From positions 1 through 18,256 of the forward strand of contig JBKPHM010000016.1 in NCBI GenBank assembly GCA_046729855.1: a stretch of 18,256 nt of DNA, given 5' to 3'. Below are positions 15,671 through 18,256 of the stretch, piece after piece. Numbering within the stretch: position 1 is the first letter of the stretch; each line of letters begins with the position of its first letter. The stretch is from DATHSY01 sp046729855 (GTDB taxonomy: Bacteria > Actinomycetota > UBA4738 > HRBIN12). The notes under the pieces are model-generated. The model had not been told where the DNA came from, searched no databases, and was given only the letters and a program-made list of their open reading frames with translations. A program made the translations under genes and the position numbers.

Positions 15671-16626
15671 CGCGCGCGCCGTCCGGCGTCGCGGGGACCG
15701 CACCGGAGGGTCGACGGGCGAAGCCGCGGCGCGGCCGCATGGCCAAGAAGGAGGAGCGCGCGGCGTTCCTGTTCGCGTCGCCGTGGCTCCTCGGCATGAT
15801 CCTGTTCGTCGCCGGGCCGATCCTGGCGTCGGTCGCCCTGTCGCTCACGAACTGGAACCTGATCTCCTCGCCGCGGTTCATCGGGGCCGTGAACTACGGC
15901 GACATGATCGAGGACCACAACTTCTGGCAGTCGATCCGAGTGACGTTGACGTACACGGCCCTCGCCGTGCCGCTGTATCAGGTCGCCGGGCTCGCGTTGG
16001 CCCTCCTCCTCAATCAACGCGTGCGAGGCATGTATCTGTTCCGGACGATCCTGTTCCTGCCGTCGGTGCTGAGCGGCGTGGCGGTGGCGGCACTTTGGGT
16101 ATCGCTCCTGAACCCGGACCTCGGCGTCGTGAACCAGGTCCTGCGGGCCGTCGGCGTCGATGACCCGCCTCGATGGCTCTCCAGCCCCGACTGGGCGGTG
16201 CCGGCCATCGTGCTCATGGGCCTGTGGGGAGTGGGCGGGAGCGCGATCATCTATCTCGCGGGGCTCCAGAACATCCCGCCCGCCCTCTACAACGCGGCGC
16301 GGATCGACGGCGCGGGGACGTGGCAGACGTTCCGGACCATCACGCTCCCGCTCCTCACGCCCACGCTGCTGTTCACGCTGCTGATCGGCCTGATCGAGGC
16401 GTTCCAGGTGTTCGACACCGCGTTCGTCCTCGGCGGGAGCCGCGGCGGCACGCGGGGATCGATGCTGTTCTACGTGCTCAACATCTGGAACGAGGGATTC
16501 CGAAACGGCCGGTTCGGCTACGCGTCAGCGCTCGCGTGGGTGTTGGTGCTCGCCGCCGCGGCGGTGATCGTCCTGATCTTCGTCACGTCGAGCCGGTGGG
16601 TCTACTACGAGTCGGAGGAGGCCTAG
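15646..16626 (+). CDS. Carbohydrate ABC transporter permease, MalF/UgpA type
   Basis: Inner-membrane permease of about 326 residues with six predicted helices. It starts with a basic, Arg-rich cytoplasmic segment, then 'FLFASPWLLGMILFVAGPIL' and has the EAA-loop 'YNAARIDGAGTWQTFRTI' (about 215-232), which docks on the ATPase. The ATG at 15646 overlaps the binding-protein gene by 25 bases; the next in-frame ATG (15739) would remove 31 residues and leave a 68-base gap. Neither has a strong Shine-Dalgarno, so the start is undecided. It pairs with the next permease to form the channel. Confidence 0.92.
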   Translation: MVDLRTDLTRAPSGVAGTAPEGRRAKPRRGRMAKKEERAAFLFASPWLLGMILFVAGPILASVALSLTNWNLISSPRFIGAVNYGDMIEDHNFWQSIRVTLTYTALAVPLYQVAGLALALLLNQRVRGMYLFRTILFLPSVLSGVAVAALWVSLLNPDLGVVNQVLRAVGVDDPPRWLSSPDWAVPAIVLMGLWGVGGSAIIYLAGLQNIPPALYNAARIDGAGTWQTFRTITLPLLTPTLLFTLLIGLIEAFQVFDTAFVLGGSRGGTRGSMLFYVLNIWNEGFRNGRFGYASALAWVLVLAAAAVIVLIFVTSSRWVYYESEEA

Positions 16627-16629
16627 AGC

Positions 16630-17532
16630 GTGGCGGTTCGCGCCGAGGTCAGCGACACGCTCGAGAGGCCGGCCCGTCGCGCTTGGAGGCCCAGGTACCG
16701 GCTGGCGGCGAGGTTCGCCGTGCTCTATGCCGCGCTGTTCGGGCTGTGCGCCGTGATCCTGCTGCCGCTGGGGTGGATGATCACGGTCGCGCTCAAGCCC
16801 GACTTCGAACCGGTGTTCACGTTCCCGCCGCAGTGGTTTCCGACGGAGCACTGGCACTGGGAGAACTTCTCCCGGGCCCTCCTCGATCAGCAGCGACCGT
16901 TCCTGCGCTACACAATCAACACAATGATCATCGTCGTGGGCAACATCGTCGGGACCGTGTTCTCGTGCGCACTCGTCGCCTACGCGTTCGCGCGCCTGCG
17001 GTTCCGTGGGCGGGAGTTCCTGTTCAACCTCCTGATCATCACGCTGCTGATCCCGTGGCAGACGCTGATGATCCCGCAGTTCCTGATGTTCTTCCACATC
17101 GGGTGGTACGGGTCGTACCTGCCGCTGATCGTGCCCGCGTTCTTCGGCAACGCGTTCTTCATCTTCTTGATCCGTCAGTACATGCGGACGATCCCGCGCG
17201 ACCTCGAGAACGCCGCCCGCATCGATGGCTGCAACCACTTCCAGGTCTTCTGGCACATCGTGTTGCCCTTGTGCAAGCCGGTGCTCGCCGTCTGCGTGGT
17301 CTTCGTGTTCCTCGGAGAGTGGAACGACCTGCTCGGTCCCCTCATCTACCTGGACAGCAACGACAAGTTCACCGTGGCGATCGGGATGGCGAACCTGGTG
17401 ACGTCAGGCTTCCCCGCCCTCAACCTCTTGATGGCCGCGAACCTCATCATGATGTTGCCCGCCGTGGTGCTCTACTTCTTCGCCCAGGACAAGTTGATCG
17501 GCGGGATCGCCTCCGTGGGCCTCAAGGGATAG
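16630..17532 (+). CDS. Carbohydrate ABC transporter permease, MalG/UgpE type
   Basis: Second channel subunit, 300 residues and six predicted helices. The first helix, near 30-55, ends in 'LGWMITVALKPDFE', typical of MalG-type proteins; the EAA loop is 'ENAARIDGCNHFQVFWHI' (193-210), followed by 'LPLCKP'. The C terminus 'GGIASVGLKG' is the usual end for this family, so the gene is complete. GTG start 3 bases after the previous stop, last gene of the operon. It is convergent with the DUF72 pseudogene, and no catabolic gene follows. Confidence 0.92.
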   Translation: MAVRAEVSDTLERPARRAWRPRYRLAARFAVLYAALFGLCAVILLPLGWMITVALKPDFEPVFTFPPQWFPTEHWHWENFSRALLDQQRPFLRYTINTMIIVVGNIVGTVFSCALVAYAFARLRFRGREFLFNLLIITLLIPWQTLMIPQFLMFFHIGWYGSYLPLIVPAFFGNAFFIFLIRQYMRTIPRDLENAARIDGCNHFQVFWHIVLPLCKPVLAVCVVFVFLGEWNDLLGPLIYLDSNDKFTVAIGMANLVTSGFPALNLLMAANLIMMLPAVVLYFFAQDKLIGGIASVGLKG

Positions 17533-17549
17533 ACCACCCCGGCGCGTTC

Positions 17550-17985
17550 GGTCGGTGCTCTCAAGCAGCGCCTCGAGTCGCTTGGCCATCTTGGCGCTCG
17601 CGGCGTCGTCCTCGTGCTTGAAGTAGCCGAACACCGTCGCACCGTTGTCGACGGGAAGGCCGGATCCGGTTCGCCCACGAAAGCAGCTCGTCATCGGAGT
17701 ACTTGGTCTTGCGGAGCCGGAGGTAGCCCGCGGGTTCCCACGACAGATCGTCCGGGGACGGATCGTTCTCGTCGGTCTCGACGACACACCACGCGACGCC
17801 CTGCGAGACGAGAAGGTCGCGGGCCTCCTTCCAACGGGTGACGGAACTCCATCGCGCACGTCGGCACGCCCGGTGCCGGAGCCGGCAGGTACCCGACGAA
17901 CGCCTCGATCAGGGAGCGGTCGTAGTGGAGCGTCGGCGGGCACTAACAGCACGCATCCGAGCTTGTCCGTGAAGGTGTGTTGAGG
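17550..17985 (-). pseudogene. DUF72-family protein, truncated and frameshifted
   Basis: Reading the minus strand in three frames in turn gives a continuous DUF72 C-terminal half (DUF72 proteins are TIM-barrel-like, function unclear). In order: 'FTDKLGCVLLV' in one frame; 'PPTLHYDRSLIEAF' to 'CAMEFRHPLE' in a second; 'EARDLLVSQGVAWCVVETDE' to 'YSDDELLSWANRI' in a third; then 'GATVFGYFKHEDDAASAKMA' to 'RLEALLES'. The shifts are near 17940, 17827 and 17660. The first ~110 residues of a normal 240-280 residue protein are missing, and the match ends near 17985, only about 65 bases from the tRNA fragment. With three frameshifts and a lost start this cannot be functional, unless the shifts are sequencing errors, which would not explain the missing N terminus. 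Confidence 0.8.
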
Positions 17986-18049
17986 GTGTGTGGGCCGCGA
18001 TCGGATCGTGGCACCACCACAATTAGGTCGTCGACCTGCGGGTTGCTTC

Positions 18050-18093
18050 GTGGGCCCCCGGGACTCGAACCCAGAACCTGCGGATTAAGAGTC
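18050..18093 (-). repeat. 3' fragment of tRNA-Lys(CTT): probable attachment site of an integrated element
   Basis: On the minus strand this matches the 3' part of a tRNA-Lys: anticodon loop CTCTTAA (18085-18091, anticodon CTT at 18087-18089), 3' anticodon stem TCCGC, variable loop, T-arm CTGGG-TTCGAGT-CCCGG with the T-loop at 18063-18069, and the 3' acceptor strand GGGCCCA. The expected 5' half is absent: the bases before the loop (CCAGA) do not pair with TCCGC, and no D-arm or acceptor 5' strand is found upstream. Tyrosine integrases commonly recombine from the anticodon loop to the tRNA 3' end, so this is the att copy left at the far end of an integrated element. By that geometry the element lies at higher coordinates. 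Confidence 0.7.
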
Positions 18094-18256
18094 TGGTCCG
18101 AACGTGCAGGTCTGAACGCCGCCTCGCCCTTGAGAAGCGCGTTTGCGTATCTCTGGTACCCATCGCTTCCCATCGTTTCCCATTCCTTCACGGGGACGAG
18201 CCGGGGACAAGGCCCCCGTCGGCGTTGCCATTTCGACCACACGTGGAGCGCAGACA
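18094..18256. other. Probable edge of an integrated element
   Basis: The DNA beyond the tRNA fragment holds no recognisable gene. One minus-strand frame crosses it from 18242 and runs through the tRNA fragment, giving a 'NPQVLGSSPGG' translation that is a known artefact of translating tRNA genes. It contains short direct repeats (three 10-base units at 18161-18190; CGGGGAC at 18191 and 18202). If the att call is right, an integrase or the element's body should continue outside the window. Confidence 0.4.
18161..18190 (+). repeat. Three tandem 10-base repeats beside the att site
   Basis: CATCGCTTCC, CATCGTTTCC and CATTCCTTCA follow each other without gap. Units one and two differ at one base; the third is diverged (6 of 10). 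The 10-base period puts the units on one face of the helix, as for arm-type integrase or excisionase sites. Function is inference from position. Confidence 0.4.

Noticed and set aside
17943..18242. Minus-strand frame of 99 codons at the window end
   Set aside because: Runs through the tRNA fragment and gives its well-known artefact peptide; not treated as a gene.

Overview
High-GC bacterial DNA with frequent GTG starts and GC-rich third codon positions. It fits an actinobacterium or a related high-GC Terrabacteria lineage (Thermoleophilia- or Chloroflexi-like). No marker gene fixes the taxon, so this is inference.

Layout. (1) Positions 1-333 hold the C-terminal end of a DUF2182 membrane protein. 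(2) Positions 666-5386 form a probable potassium module: a KimA-type K+ transporter on the minus strand, divergent from a KdpD-like kinase and a KdpE-like regulator on the plus strand. (3) Positions 5979-8731 hold a DoxX-like membrane protein whose stop overlaps the start of an SdhA/FrdA-type flavoprotein that has no iron-sulfur or anchor partner here. (4) Positions 8732-9828 are gene-poor. They hold a 30-codon ORF with a strong Shine-Dalgarno and a free-standing 130-residue protein that looks like the C-terminal tail of phage prohead proteases. (5) Positions 9829-17532 are a carbohydrate-type locus: an alpha/beta hydrolase, a convergent LacI repressor, then a divergent five-gene operon (ADP-ribosylglycohydrolase-family enzyme, MalK/UgpC-type ATPase, lipoprotein binding protein, two permeases). 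A LacI-type operator lies between the -35 and the probable -10 of this operon. (6) Positions 17550-18256 are a scar: a DUF72 pseudogene with three frameshifts and no N-terminal half, then a 3' tRNA-Lys(CTT) fragment without its 5' half, which looks like the attachment site of an integrated element, then short repeats of probable element DNA.

How the genes work together. Kinase and regulator probably sense K+ limitation or osmotic stress and control the adjacent transporter. The LacI repressor probably responds to the ligand imported by the ABC system. The ARH-family enzyme replaces the usual glycosidase or kinase, so the substrate may be a ribosyl or ADP-ribosyl-like N- or O-glycoside rather than a plain oligosaccharide. 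That is the best candidate for an undescribed pathway in this window.
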